From: Catenibacterium mitsuokai
GTDB lineage: Bacteria > Bacillota_I > Bacilli_A > Erysipelotrichales > Coprobacillaceae
Direction of reading: 5' to 3'
Length of the DNA: 64,000 bases
Assembly (NCBI RefSeq): GCF_025148785.1
Contig: NZ_CP102271.1
Location: forward strand, 772,001 to 836,000
Each line of letters opens with the position of its first letter. The stretch's first letter is position 1. Of this stretch, positions 24,875-34,167 are shown piece by piece. Position numbers and translations under genes: made by a program. Under the pieces are notes generated by a model. The model saw only the letters and a program-made list of their open reading frames with translations, did no database searches and was not told the origin of the DNA.

Positions 24875-26207
24875 ATACATGATCTAACCAATGTACACGG
24901 AAGTAGTAGATAAGTAATCCAATCATACAGATCACCCATGTAACTGGCCATCCTGCAAATACAATTGCGATGTTATGAGTAAAAGGAACTGCTACCACAA
25001 GATAAATCTGTCTCAAAAAGACGAATGTACCTACCATGAAATACATTGGAATATTAGATAGCCCGACACCTCTAAGTGCACCAGAAATAATCTGAATAAC
25101 TGGCAATGTGAGATATCCTGCTGCGAAGACACGGGCCATTAAATAACCGTATTTAATCACTTCAGGATCACTAGAGAAGATACCTACAAGCTGCTCACCA
25201 AATACATAAATCAAAATAACACCAATAGTTGTAACTCCAAAGGTCATAGCCATTGTAGTGCGAAGCCCTTTCTTGACACGATCTATGGCATGCGCACCAA
25301 TGTTCTGTCCAGTAAAAGTCGTAATAGCCATTGCAAAGCTTTGAATTGGTAATTGTAGGAATCCATCAATCTTTACATAAGAAGTATAACCAGCTACTGC
25401 ATTGGCGCCAAAAGTATTGATATAAGACTGAACGATTACGTTACTAAAAGATACAATGGATTGCTGAAGAGCAGTAGGGATTCCTATTTCAATAATCTTT
25501 TTCAAGATAGGCTTATCGATAGAAATCTCTTTAATCTCTACTTTATAGATTTCTCTCGAGAATACTAATTTTATTATAACAAGCAGCGCACTGATTCCCT
25601 GGGCAATAAAAGTTGCCCATCCAGCGCCTGCAACACCCATATGAAAATTCAATACAAAAACAAAGTCTAGAATAATATTAATAATAGACGCAATAATCAA
25701 ATAATAAAGTGGTGTCTTAGAATCACCTACAGCACGTAATATACCTGAGCCCATATTATAAATACATACAAAAGAAATACCACCAAAATAAATACGTAAA
25801 TATAAAGCTGCAGGTGTCATGACTGAATCAGGAGAACCAATAAGAATTAAGATCTGACGTGATAAACCTATACCTAAAATAGTAAATAATACACATAGAA
25901 TAAGAGTTAAGGCAATTGATGTATGAATCGCTTTTTTCATCTTATTTAAATGATTACCACCAAAATATTGAGCAATGACTACTCCCGCGCCTGTCGCAAG
26001 TCCTGTAAAGAAACCAACAAGAGTATTAATGATTGGAGTGGATTGTCCAACAGCTGCAAGAGCTCCTGAACTTACAAAGTTACCTACTACATAAGAGTCC
26101 ACTGTGTTATAAAGCTGCTGGAATAAGTTTCCGACTAACATAGGAATAGAAAACCATAATATCGCTTTCCATATCTTACCATGTATTAAATCTGTACTTT
26201 CATTCAT
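24873..26207 (-). CDS. MATE-family efflux transporter
   Basis: A 444-residue membrane protein with twelve hydrophobic segments in two MatE halves. The start MNESTDLIHGKIWKAILWFSIPMLVGNLFQQLYNTVDSYVVG is the NorM/DinF-like signature, and SIVSFSNVIVQSYINTFGANAVAGY opens the second half. It should export drugs or metabolites in exchange for Na+ or H+. It reads alone on the minus strand, back to back with ezrA. Confidence 0.94.
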   Translation of the reverse strand: MNESTDLIHGKIWKAILWFSIPMLVGNLFQQLYNTVDSYVVGNFVSSGALAAVGQSTPIINTLVGFFTGLATGAGVVIAQYFGGNHLNKMKKAIHTSIALTLILCVLFTILGIGLSRQILILIGSPDSVMTPAALYLRIYFGGISFVCIYNMGSGILRAVGDSKTPLYYLIIASIINIILDFVFVLNFHMGVAGAGWATFIAQGISALLVIIKLVFSREIYKVEIKEISIDKPILKKIIEIGIPTALQQSIVSFSNVIVQSYINTFGANAVAGYTSYVKIDGFLQLPIQSFAMAITTFTGQNIGAHAIDRVKKGLRTTMAMTFGVTTIGVILIYVFGEQLVGIFSSDPEVIKYGYLMARVFAAGYLTLPVIQIISGALRGVGLSNIPMYFMVGTFVFLRQIYLVVAVPFTHNIAIVFAGWPVTWVICMIGLLIYYFRVHWLDHV

Positions 26208-26379
26208 GTTTTACCCTCCCTAAACAATACAATCATAGCCCTATTTTTTAAGATAGAGCAAACATTTTCGTAAAAAGAAATAAACGGATGTGTATTTTTT
26301 TGATGGTTTCACGATTCCGTAATGAAATGACTTGAAAAATATGATAAAATTAAGTCGATATGTAAGAGAGGGATGTTTT

Positions 26380-28122
26380 ATGGATTATTTGAAGGAACTA
26401 ATACAATATATAGGAGTAAGAAACCTAGTAATATTTGCCTCTATCCTCATTGTTTTGATTATTTTTATGATTATATATCATTCAGTGAAGTTAAAGGTAT
26501 ATCGTCAAGAAATCTTAGAATTAGAAAACCAGATTACTGGAATTAAAACACTGCCATTACAATATAGATTGGGTCGTGTGCAGTCCATTGCGAAAAATAT
26601 GCCGGAAGTTGTTGAACAATATGAAGAGTTCACTAAGGATTTTGAAGAAATCACTGAATTCCAGAAGAATGAATTAGGTGTTCTAGTGGATGAGGTGGAT
26701 GCTGCTTTATTTTATGGAAAGAGTCATGGCGTCAAAAAGAAACTGGCAATGATTCAGGAAATGACACAGCGTTATGATCGTGATGCAAAAGCTCTTCTTG
26801 CCCGCATTGAGAAGGTGACAGAAATAGAAAACATCCAGCGTATAGAAATCATCAGAGTAAAAGAAAAGTATCGTCAGGTAGGCAATGAATACGATAAGAT
26901 TCGTATTAAAGTTGAAGAGTTTGTGCCACATGCCTTAGAGATGTTTAAAGAACTAGATGATGATTTTGTAAAGCTTGAAACATTAATGAATAATCAGATG
27001 TTTGCGGATGCTAAGAAGTTTACAGAAGAAATTGAAAATCGTATTGATAGTCTTCATGAAAATTTAAAGGATCTTCCTTCTTATGTTTATGTAGTATCTG
27101 ATTTATTGCCAAGCAAGATCAATAAGGTGGATGAATTAATTGCTTCTTTAGAAGGTGATGATTATGCGCTTGAAGAAATGAAGGTTGCTGCACGCCGTCA
27201 GGAAGTGGATGAGCAGATGGAAGAATCCATTGTGCAGGTAAAGAATGTAGATATTAAGGCTGCAGCAGAAGTGCTTGAACCTTTAACTGGCCTTATTGAA
27301 GGATTAGTGATTGATTTAAGTAAAGAACTTGACTCATATAAGCAGTTCAAGGAAAAATGGAGAGAAAGCTATAATGAACTTCAGAGACTTACAAGTATGT
27401 ATCAGCAGACCATGAAGGAATATCGTCGCTTGATTACTGAATTTGTGATTGATGAAGAAGAAGTTGTTATTAATAAGAAGCATGAAGAGTTTATACAGAT
27501 TCAAAATGCCGCTAATGATCTTATTGAACAGATGGAGTCGGGTCATTTTGCATATGCAGATATGTTAGAACATGTTGAGAGTCTTTATGAAAGAATGATG
27601 ACACATGATGCATATCTTGAAGAGTTTGAAAAGCAGAAAGATGAAATTGAAAAGAAGAATCAGGAAGCAGAAGAACTCATCGAAAACATCAATATTGTCT
27701 TATTGGAAATCAAGTCTGAAATCAAGAATGAACATCTTCCTCTTGTGAATGATTCTTATCGTGATTATATTGCTGACTCTTATAATAAAGTAGAAGAAAT
27801 CAAGCGTTTTAAAGCCCATAAACCGGTTGTATTGAATGAACTATGTGCCAAGGTAGAAGGGGCGAGAGATGTGATCTATAAGCTTTATGATAATGTTCAT
27901 AATATGATTGTGACAGCGGGTATGGTAGAAGATGCCATTGTCTATGCCAATCGTTATCGTTCAATGTTCTTAGAGGTCAATACAGAACTTACTAAGGCTG
28001 AAGTCTTATTTAGAAATGGTGAATATCGCAATGCATTACAGGTTGCAGTTGATATTCTAGAAAGACTTGAACCAGGAAAATATGAAGAACTCATCAAAAG
28101 AAAAGAAATTAAGTCCGCTTAG
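26380..28122 (+). CDS. ezrA: Septation ring formation regulator EzrA
   Basis: A 580-residue protein with one N-terminal membrane helix (VRNLVIFASILIVLIIFMIIYH) and then almost continuous coiled coil in spectrin-like repeats. This topology, the size and the position before a cysteine desulfurase and thiI are characteristic of EzrA. It restrains FtsZ ring formation at the membrane and links division to cell-wall synthesis. GAGAGGGATG ahead of the ATG at 26380 supports that start; an upstream frame from 26332 lacks one. Confidence 0.9.
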   Translation: MDYLKELIQYIGVRNLVIFASILIVLIIFMIIYHSVKLKVYRQEILELENQITGIKTLPLQYRLGRVQSIAKNMPEVVEQYEEFTKDFEEITEFQKNELGVLVDEVDAALFYGKSHGVKKKLAMIQEMTQRYDRDAKALLARIEKVTEIENIQRIEIIRVKEKYRQVGNEYDKIRIKVEEFVPHALEMFKELDDDFVKLETLMNNQMFADAKKFTEEIENRIDSLHENLKDLPSYVYVVSDLLPSKINKVDELIASLEGDDYALEEMKVAARRQEVDEQMEESIVQVKNVDIKAAAEVLEPLTGLIEGLVIDLSKELDSYKQFKEKWRESYNELQRLTSMYQQTMKEYRRLITEFVIDEEEVVINKKHEEFIQIQNAANDLIEQMESGHFAYADMLEHVESLYERMMTHDAYLEEFEKQKDEIEKKNQEAEELIENINIVLLEIKSEIKNEHLPLVNDSYRDYIADSYNKVEEIKRFKAHKPVVLNELCAKVEGARDVIYKLYDNVHNMIVTAGMVEDAIVYANRYRSMFLEVNTELTKAEVLFRNGEYRNALQVAVDILERLEPGKYEELIKRKEIKSA

Positions 28123-28135
28123 TGTGGACTTTTTT
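28111..28135 (+). terminator. Terminator overlapping the ezrA stop
   Basis: AAGTCC (28111-28116) pairs with GGACTT (28126-28131), followed by T residues. Confidence 0.7.
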
Positions 28136-28171
28136 CTTTTATATCGTTATTATTTAAGGCGGGGTGATTAG

Positions 28172-29308
28172 ATGATTTATCTAGATTATGTAGCGACAAC
28201 TCCTCTTGATGAGGAAATACGCTCTACATATACAAAACTATTAACAAATTATTTTGCGAATTCTGATTCTGCTTATGCACCAGGTTATGAGGTCAGTCGT
28301 TTGATTGAACAGTCACGTTCACATATTGCGAAGTTACTTCATGTAAGTCCTGAAGAATTAATCTTTACATCATGTGCATCAGAGTCTAATAATACAGCTA
28401 TCAAAGGAACGGCCTTCCAATATATGAATAGAGGAAAGCATATTATTACAACGGCCTTTGAACATTCAAGTGTAGCTAATACTTTTAAGCAGCTAGAAGA
28501 AGTATTTGGGTTTGAAGTGGATTATGTGTCTGTTGATTCAAAAGGACATCTTGATTTAGAAGAATTAGAATCCCTTATAAGAGAAGATACGATTCTTGTT
28601 TCTACAATGTATGTCAATAATGAAGTAGGAACAATTAATCCTATTCATGAAATTGCTTCTATTGTCCATAAAAAGAATCCTAAGACAAAATATCATGTTG
28701 ATATGGTACAGGCTTTAGGTAAGCTGTCTATTACGCTGGATGATATTGATTTAGCCACTTTCTCAGCACATAAGGTATTTGGTTTAAAAGGAAGTGGTTT
28801 ACTCTATAAGAAGCGTACTGCAAGTATTGTTCCTCTTATCAATGGAGGACAGCAGGAAAATGGCTTAAGAGGTGGAACAAGCAATGCCTGTGTGGATATT
28901 GTGCTTGCGAAAACAATGCGTAAAGCAATTGAATCTCAAAAGAGTCACTATGATTATGTCAAATCACTTAATGACTATTTACGTGAACAGTTAAGTGAAA
29001 TGGACAATATTGTCATCAATTCACCAGAAGATGCGAGTCCATTCATCCTAAATATTTCATGTCCACACTATAAACCAGAAGTCATTGTGCATGATTTAGA
29101 AACTAAAGGAATCTATATCTCGACAAAGAGTGCCTGCTCAAGTAAGAAAGTAGAAATCTCTCATACTCTTCAAGCAATGCATTTGGATCCTCTTATCAGT
29201 TCAAGCGCATTAAGACTTTCATTCTCACATCTCACTACAAAGCAGGAACTAGATATATTCCTAGATGCTTTAAAAGATACATTAAATAGAATTAAGAAAC
29301 AGAGGTAA
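28172..29308 (+). CDS. Cysteine desulfurase (IscS/NifS-like)
   Basis: A 378-residue PLP enzyme. The PLP lysine is in TFSAHKVFG (Lys201), and the persulfide-forming cysteine is in STKSACSSK (Cys322). The N-terminus MIYLDYVATTPLD is typical. It moves sulfur from cysteine to ThiI, encoded 4 bases downstream, like the Bacillus NifZ-ThiI pair, and may also feed MnmA at 36780. The cysteine loop resembles the class I enzymes. Confidence 0.95.
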   Translation: MIYLDYVATTPLDEEIRSTYTKLLTNYFANSDSAYAPGYEVSRLIEQSRSHIAKLLHVSPEELIFTSCASESNNTAIKGTAFQYMNRGKHIITTAFEHSSVANTFKQLEEVFGFEVDYVSVDSKGHLDLEELESLIREDTILVSTMYVNNEVGTINPIHEIASIVHKKNPKTKYHVDMVQALGKLSITLDDIDLATFSAHKVFGLKGSGLLYKKRTASIVPLINGGQQENGLRGGTSNACVDIVLAKTMRKAIESQKSHYDYVKSLNDYLREQLSEMDNIVINSPEDASPFILNISCPHYKPEVIVHDLETKGIYISTKSACSSKKVEISHTLQAMHLDPLISSSALRLSFSHLTTKQELDIFLDALKDTLNRIKKQR

Positions 29309-29312
29309 TTAG

Positions 29313-30509
29313 ATGAAACCAGATCATATTCTTGTTCGTTTTGGAGAACTTACAACTAAAGGAAAGAACCGTAAACAATTTATTAGAAAACTATTAAAGA
29401 ATACAAAAGAAATACTTCATGACTATTCTGCCTTAGAGTATGAATTAACATATGACCGTCTTTATATTTATTTAAATGAAGAAAATGCGGAAGAAGTGAC
29501 AGATAAGTTAAAGACAATCTTTGGTATTCACAACTTCTCTTTATGTTATAAGGTAGAACATGACTTAGAAAAGGCCAAGGAAGTTGTTACTTATATTATT
29601 GATCATGATGAAGGTCATACTTTTAAGATTGATACAAAAAGACATGACAAATCATATCCTAAGACATCTATTGAGATGAATAAGGAAATTGCAGGATATG
29701 TATTCCATCATACTACAAAAGAACTATCAGTAGACGTTCACAATCCAGATATTTTAGTACGTGTAGAATATAGAAAAGATGCTATTTATATTATGGATAA
29801 CATGATTCCGGGTGCTGGAGGCTATCCAGTAGGTATTGGTGGTAAAGCCTTATTAATGCTTTCAGGTGGTATTGATTCGCCTGTTGCTGGTTATTTGACG
29901 ATGAAGCGTGGAGTAGACTTAGAATGTATTCACTATGCTTCTCCACCTTATACAAATGAATTGGCAAGGGAAAAGGTATTAGACCTAGTGAATGTATTAA
30001 AAGACTATACACATGGTTCTATTAAAGTTCATATCGTTCCGTTTACTGAACTACAGTTATCTGTCTATGACCATTGTGATGAATCTTATGCAATGACAGT
30101 TATGCGTCGTATGATGTATAGAATTGCGGAAGGTGTTGCAAAGAAGAATGACTGCTTAGCTATTGTGAATGGTGAAAGTATTGGTCAGGTGGCATCTCAG
30201 ACACTTGAATCAATGAATACAATTAATCAGGTTATTACAACGCCTGTTATTCGTCCTGTTGCATGTATGGATAAATTAGAAATTATTAAGATTGCTGAAA
30301 AGATCGGTACATATGATATCTCTATTAGACCATATGAAGACTGCTGTACAATCTTTACACCACATAACCCAGCAACTAAACCTAAGGCTTATAAAGCAGA
30401 AGGCTATGAAGCGAAATGGGACTTTGAAACAGAAGTACAGAAGTGTATTGATCATACAGAAACAATCATCATAAACTCTAAATATAAGAATGATGAAGAT
30501 CTTTTTTAA
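29313..30509 (+). CDS. thiI: tRNA 4-thiouridine synthase ThiI
   Basis: A 398-residue enzyme: N-terminal ferredoxin-like and THUMP domains (HILVRFGELTTKGKNRKQF) and a PP-loop ATPase (LLMLSGGIDSPVAGYLTMKRG). There is no C-terminal rhodanese domain, as is normal in Bacillota. It adenylates U8 of tRNA and inserts sulfur delivered by the desulfurase encoded just upstream, giving s4U8. An expected active Cys is in EDCCTIFTPHNP. Confidence 0.96.
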   Translation: MKPDHILVRFGELTTKGKNRKQFIRKLLKNTKEILHDYSALEYELTYDRLYIYLNEENAEEVTDKLKTIFGIHNFSLCYKVEHDLEKAKEVVTYIIDHDEGHTFKIDTKRHDKSYPKTSIEMNKEIAGYVFHHTTKELSVDVHNPDILVRVEYRKDAIYIMDNMIPGAGGYPVGIGGKALLMLSGGIDSPVAGYLTMKRGVDLECIHYASPPYTNELAREKVLDLVNVLKDYTHGSIKVHIVPFTELQLSVYDHCDESYAMTVMRRMMYRIAEGVAKKNDCLAIVNGESIGQVASQTLESMNTINQVITTPVIRPVACMDKLEIIKIAEKIGTYDISIRPYEDCCTIFTPHNPATKPKAYKAEGYEAKWDFETEVQKCIDHTETIIINSKYKNDEDLF

Positions 30510-30547
30510 AGGTTTTTAAAAAAATGTAAAAAAAGTTCATAAAGTAG

Positions 30548-30576
30548 TTGACGAAGTGTCCTTAATCGTGTAATAT
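30548..30576 (+). promoter_or_regulatory. Promoter of the tRNA-Lys pair
   Basis: TTGACG (30548-30553), 17 bases, TAATAT (30571-30576), ending about 26 bases before the first tRNA. Confidence 0.75.
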
Positions 30577-30602
30577 ATAACTCGTCGGTTGAGGACACAC
30601 CT

Positions 30603-30678
30603 CTCTCCGTAGCTCAGTTGGTAGAGCATCTGACTCTTAATCAGAGGGTCCACGGTTCGAGCCCGTGCGGGGAGACCA
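30603..30678 (+). tRNA. tRNA-Lys (CTT)
   Basis: Acceptor CTCTCCG pairs with CGGGGAG (one U-G). D arm AGCTCAGTTGGTAGAGC, anticodon loop CTCTTAA (anticodon CTT) and T arm GGTTCGAGCCC are all present. The CCA end is encoded. Confidence 0.97.
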
Positions 30679-30733
30679 TTTAAAATTTAACAGGATAAAA
30701 CCTGATACTCTTGATAGAAATATCAAGAACTAT

Positions 30734-30809
30734 CTCTCCGTAGCTCAGTTGGTAGAGCATCTGACTCTTAATCAGAGGGTCCACGGTTCGAGCCCGTGCG
30801 GGGAGACCA
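30734..30809 (+). tRNA. tRNA-Lys (CTT), second identical copy
   Basis: Identical in all 76 bases to the copy at 30603. The CCA end is encoded. The 55-base spacer differs in sequence from the region before the first copy. Confidence 0.97.
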
Positions 30810-30821
30810 TTTGAAAATAAG

Positions 30822-30845
30822 GCAGAACTTCGGTTCTGCTTTTTT
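30822..30845 (+). terminator. Terminator of the tRNA pair
   Basis: GCAGAAC, loop TTCG, GTTCTGC, then six T. Confidence 0.9.
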
Positions 30846-30879
30846 GTTTATAGGATAGCATATCATTTAGGAATTATGC

Positions 30880-30885
30880 TATAAT
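30880..30885 (+). promoter_or_regulatory. -10 box upstream of the HAD-like membrane protein gene
   Basis: TATAAT, 33 bases before the start codon. The matching -35 is weak. Confidence 0.5.
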
Positions 30886-30917
30886 GATGTTTAGATTAGG
30901 GAAAGGGGTATTATTTT

Positions 30918-32354
30918 ATGAGAGAGGATACAGAATTAAAACTAGCAATCATAGAACTGGATGGATGTATATTCCCCCTAAACAGGCTCCGTTATAATTT
31001 CTATAAGAATTTATGTAAGAAGAAAAACATTACTGTTACAGCGGATGAGTTTTATCATGCTTTAGGTAATATGTATACAATGTATGAAACACTTCCTCTT
31101 GCAGCAACACTTAATAGTAATAAGTTGAATTCAAGTGTTGAAAAAGATTTATACAATTATTTGAGTATGAAGGGCTTATCACCAAAAGATGGTGTGATTG
31201 AATTATTTGAATACTTTCATCAGAATAATATTCCAATTGCAGTTGTTTCTACACATAAGACAAAATCAGCTATTAATTATCTAGAACTTGGTTCTTTATA
31301 TCGTAAGGTGGATTATGTTATTGGATGTGATACAGACATTACGCCACTTCCATCAGAAGAACTTCTTGCATATATTGATAAAAGATTCCAGGTAACGCCT
31401 AAGGATACATTAGTCATTACTTCTATGAATGGTATTCTTCATTCAGCTAATAATATTGGTATGAATACCATCTATTTAAATGATCTGGTAGAAGCAGGAG
31501 ATGATGAAATCAGCTGTTCTTATCAGGTGGCCAATACAATGTATGAAGCATTAAATGATATTCTTTTTGGTCGTTATGAAGATTACAAGATTTTTGAACC
31601 ACTTCTTGGCATGGATAAAGAGATGTCTGTGGCTAAATTAAAGTCTTTATTTGCGAATTTACAGGAAGTTTATAAAGATGATCCTGATTTATTAAAGATC
31701 ATTAAATCTACTTATATATCTAAGTTATCAGAACTTACAAGAGAGCGTCCTCGTCGTTTTACTTTCAATGATGAAGATCTCGCAGAATTAGAAAAAGAGG
31801 AAGTCGAAGAACCTGCTGTAGAAGAAGAAAAAGAAGAACCAACGGCCCTTTCACTTAATGCACAGGATACGGCTGCATTGAATGATGTGATTGCAAAGGT
31901 GATGGAAGCTGAAAATAACCCTCCAAAAGAAGAGGAAAAAGAAGAAATCAAAGAAGAACCAGTCGTAGAAGAACCAAAGAAAAAACCAGATCATCATATA
32001 ATTAATACATTTATAAATATTAGTTATGTCTTATTACTTTCATTGATGATTTTATTACTTGGCTTGGTTGTTCATGTTGCTTTAGGTAATATGATGGATC
32101 ATCCAGTTGTAAAGGTCCTACATACAATCAGTCTAGCCTATATTGGTGTTGCTGAAACAATCTTTAAGACAATCTTCAACGGTCTTCATTCTCTCACGAA
32201 TGCAGTACCTGACTATTATACTTATATGAATAATAATCAGGTGATGACAGTTTCTGCATTAAAGATGATTCATTGTTATATATTGAATGTAGTTGTTGTG
32301 ACAATCAGTGAAATTATTAAATACTATACACTAAAGAAAAAGAGCTCAAACTGA
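30918..32354 (+). CDS. HAD-like domain fused to a membrane C-terminus
   Basis: A 478-residue protein. The N-terminal 210 residues have a HAD layout: motif I region LAIIELDGCIFPLNRLRYN, a helical cap, motif II PIAVVSTHKTKS and a C-terminal core. The first Asp of the usual DxD is replaced (ELD), so phosphatase activity is doubtful. Then come a helical region, an acidic Glu-rich stretch (about 290-355) and two membrane helices (ISYVLLLSLMILLLGLVVHVAL and HCYILNVVVVTISEI). The last codon before the stop is chromosomal; the TGA is the first triplet of the inserted IS element. Function unknown. Confidence 0.75.
   Translation: MREDTELKLAIIELDGCIFPLNRLRYNFYKNLCKKKNITVTADEFYHALGNMYTMYETLPLAATLNSNKLNSSVEKDLYNYLSMKGLSPKDGVIELFEYFHQNNIPIAVVSTHKTKSAINYLELGSLYRKVDYVIGCDTDITPLPSEELLAYIDKRFQVTPKDTLVITSMNGILHSANNIGMNTIYLNDLVEAGDDEISCSYQVANTMYEALNDILFGRYEDYKIFEPLLGMDKEMSVAKLKSLFANLQEVYKDDPDLLKIIKSTYISKLSELTRERPRRFTFNDEDLAELEKEEVEEPAVEEEKEEPTALSLNAQDTAALNDVIAKVMEAENNPPKEEEKEEIKEEPVVEEPKKKPDHHIINTFINISYVLLLSLMILLLGLVVHVALGNMMDHPVVKVLHTISLAYIGVAETIFKTIFNGLHSLTNAVPDYYTYMNNNQVMTVSALKMIHCYILNVVVVTISEIIKYYTLKKKSSN
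32348..32351 (+). repeat. Target duplication AAAC, left of the IS150-like element
   Basis: Matches AAAC at 34151-34154 on the other side of the element. Confidence 0.65.
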
Positions 32355-32430
32355 TCCGCCCCTGTCAAGTAGACAGGTGAAATAATTAAAAACATGTACC
32401 TATGCCTGCCACTACGTGGCAGGCATATTT

Positions 32431-33318
32431 TTATGCATAATGTGCCGCCTTATATTTCTGTATCGCCTTGTTCTCAGGTATTGGATACTGAACTGGATTC
32501 TCATTGCACAATGCTTCACTTCTTACTTCATAAGGTGTTCTCACACCAAATCTTCTTTGATATCTTTCATGACTGTAATATCTTATCCATTCTCTTATTG
32601 CCTCTTCTAATTCCTCTCTTGTTTCATATTTCTTCCCATAATGATATATCTCACATTTAAGTATTCCCCAGAATCCTTCCATTGGTCCATTATCAATGCA
32701 GCAGTGAACTCTGGACATGCTCTGTTCCATGCCATTATCCTTAAGCATACGTACAAAGAATGGACTCGTATACTGGTAGCCACCATCACTATGAAATAAC
32801 GGATGTGCTCCTGGATTAGCTTCTACAGCTGATCTGAATGTATTGAAGACAAGGTTATTATCATTATGGTCACTAATTTCATATCCTACTGGATATCTGT
32901 CATAAAGATCTAGTATCAGGCTTAGATATAGCTTATTTTCATTATTCTTTCCATATTTGAACTCAGTGACATCTGTTACCCATTTTTCGTTAGGTCTTGA
33001 TGCATTGAAGTCTCTTTTGAGATTATTCTTGGCTGTATTATTGCTTTTTCTGACTGTACAGCTTCTTCTTTTTGGTCTTATGATTGACTTGATGCCAAGT
33101 ATTTTCATCACCTTGTAGACCTGCTTGTCATTATAGTTCTTGTTTTCATCTCTGTTTATTCTATCTGCCATCATTCTGTAGCCAAGCGTATGATTGAATT
33201 TCACATCATACTTTCTTATAAGGTCTGCCAGTTCCTCATTTTCAAGATCTCTTTCGCTCTTATTGCGTCTAAGCCATTTATAATAATTCGCCCTCTTTAC
33301 ACCTAATATCTCAAGCAT
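32431..33318 (-). CDS. IS3/IS150-type transposase OrfB (rve integrase domain)
   Basis: The DDE catalytic part: WVTDVTEFKYG (first Asp), LFHSDGGYQYTS (second Asp) and CIDNGPMEGFWGILKCE (Glu). The HTH_21 segment KWLRRNKSERDLENEELADLIRKY is at the start. The frame is open upstream of the first Met as far as the A7 slip site at 33426-33432, through FENEYQSIKEIKEEDKEVSLSAML. The real product is therefore an OrfA-OrfB fusion made by -1 frameshifting. Intact. Confidence 0.93.
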   Translation of the reverse strand: MLEILGVKRANYYKWLRRNKSERDLENEELADLIRKYDVKFNHTLGYRMMADRINRDENKNYNDKQVYKVMKILGIKSIIRPKRRSCTVRKSNNTAKNNLKRDFNASRPNEKWVTDVTEFKYGKNNENKLYLSLILDLYDRYPVGYEISDHNDNNLVFNTFRSAVEANPGAHPLFHSDGGYQYTSPFFVRMLKDNGMEQSMSRVHCCIDNGPMEGFWGILKCEIYHYGKKYETREELEEAIREWIRYYSHERYQRRFGVRTPYEVRSEALCNENPVQYPIPENKAIQKYKAAHYA

Positions 33319-33329
33319 AGCTGATAGGC

Positions 33330-34082
33330 TTACCTCTTTGTCTTCTTCCTTGATTTCCTTGATTGACTGATATTCATTCTCGAATCTGCTTGTTCTGCAT
33401 ATCCTCTCCTTTCTATCTCCTCCACTTTTTTTAACAGTCTTATCTCCAGATGAGCTCTCTCAAGCTCACGTTCCTTTTCTCTCAACTGTTTCTTTAGAAG
33501 GCCAAGTTCATCTAGCTCCTCATCCTTTTTACGGCGTCCACGTCTATCTGATAAGCCTTCTTCACCTTTTTCTCTGTACTTTCTTACCCAGTTAAATACA
33601 TTTGAATATGTCACATCAAACACTTTGCACGTTCCCGAATAATCAAGATTGTGTTCCATGCAGTACTTTACTATCTCTATTCTTTCTTCTTTTGTGACTT
33701 TTCTGCACTTTGCCATATAGATTTCCTTACCTCCAGGAATATAATCCTTTAATTCTATATGATCATTATATAACTTTACCCATGCAAGTACTGTACTATC
33801 TGAAGGAATATTATATTTTAGCGCAATATCTATTAGTGAGCTTTCACCAGCAAGATATTCTTCTACAACCTTCCTTTTAAACTCTTTTGTATATGATTCA
33901 TTTGCAGGTTTTTCATCAAATGCAGAATCACCATACGCTTTAAAGATTCTAATCCACTTTTTCACTGTGTTTTTACCAGCATTTATTTCTTTTGCTAGAC
34001 TAATAACTGATTCACTGCCATCTAAGTACCTTCTACATATTTCAATTTTTTGTTGTTTAGAAAACTTGCTTTTTCTTCCCAT
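33330..34082 (-). CDS. IS3/IS150-type OrfA (helix-turn-helix)
   Basis: A 250-residue protein with two or three successive HTH motifs (QQKIEICRRYLDGSESVISLAKEI; RKVVEEYLAGESSLIDIALKY; RIEIVKYCMEHNLDYSGTCKVFDV) and a C-terminal leucine zipper (LGLLKKQLREKERELERAHLEIRLLKKV). It binds the element ends. Its 3' part holds the AAAAAAA slip site that feeds OrfB. Confidence 0.92.
   Translation of the reverse strand: MGRKSKFSKQQKIEICRRYLDGSESVISLAKEINAGKNTVKKWIRIFKAYGDSAFDEKPANESYTKEFKRKVVEEYLAGESSLIDIALKYNIPSDSTVLAWVKLYNDHIELKDYIPGGKEIYMAKCRKVTKEERIEIVKYCMEHNLDYSGTCKVFDVTYSNVFNWVRKYREKGEEGLSDRRGRRKKDEELDELGLLKKQLREKERELERAHLEIRLLKKVEEIERRGYAEQADSRMNISQSRKSRKKTKR
33426..33432 (-). promoter_or_regulatory. 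Predicted -1 frameshift site (A7)
   Basis: On the minus strand TTA AAA AAA GTG, followed by GTGGAGGAG, which resembles a stimulatory Shine-Dalgarno. A -1 shift here joins orfA to an uninterrupted frame leading into OrfB. Confidence 0.7.
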
Positions 34083-34150
34083 AAGAAAAACCTCCTCAGC
34101 AAACAGTGCTTTTAATTATTTACACTGTCTACTGGGAGGTCATCATATCA

Positions 34151-34154
34151 AAAC
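34151..34154 (+). repeat. Target duplication AAAC, right of the IS150-like element
   Basis: Matches 32348-32351. Beyond it, TAGAGCTCTTTT completes the terminator arm begun at AAAAGAGCTC before the element. Confidence 0.65.
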
Positions 34155-34167
34155 TAGAGCTCTTTTA

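Larger units (their letters stand above)
32352..34150 (-). mobile_element. IS3-family (IS150-like) insertion sequence
   Basis: The element is about 1.8 kb, starting TGATCC and ending ATATCA, flanked by AAAC duplications. Subterminal inverted sequences AGTAGACAG and AAATAATTAAAA occur near both ends. It carries orfA and orfB in overlapping -1 frames. It lies in the loop of a terminator between converging genes. Confidence 0.82.
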
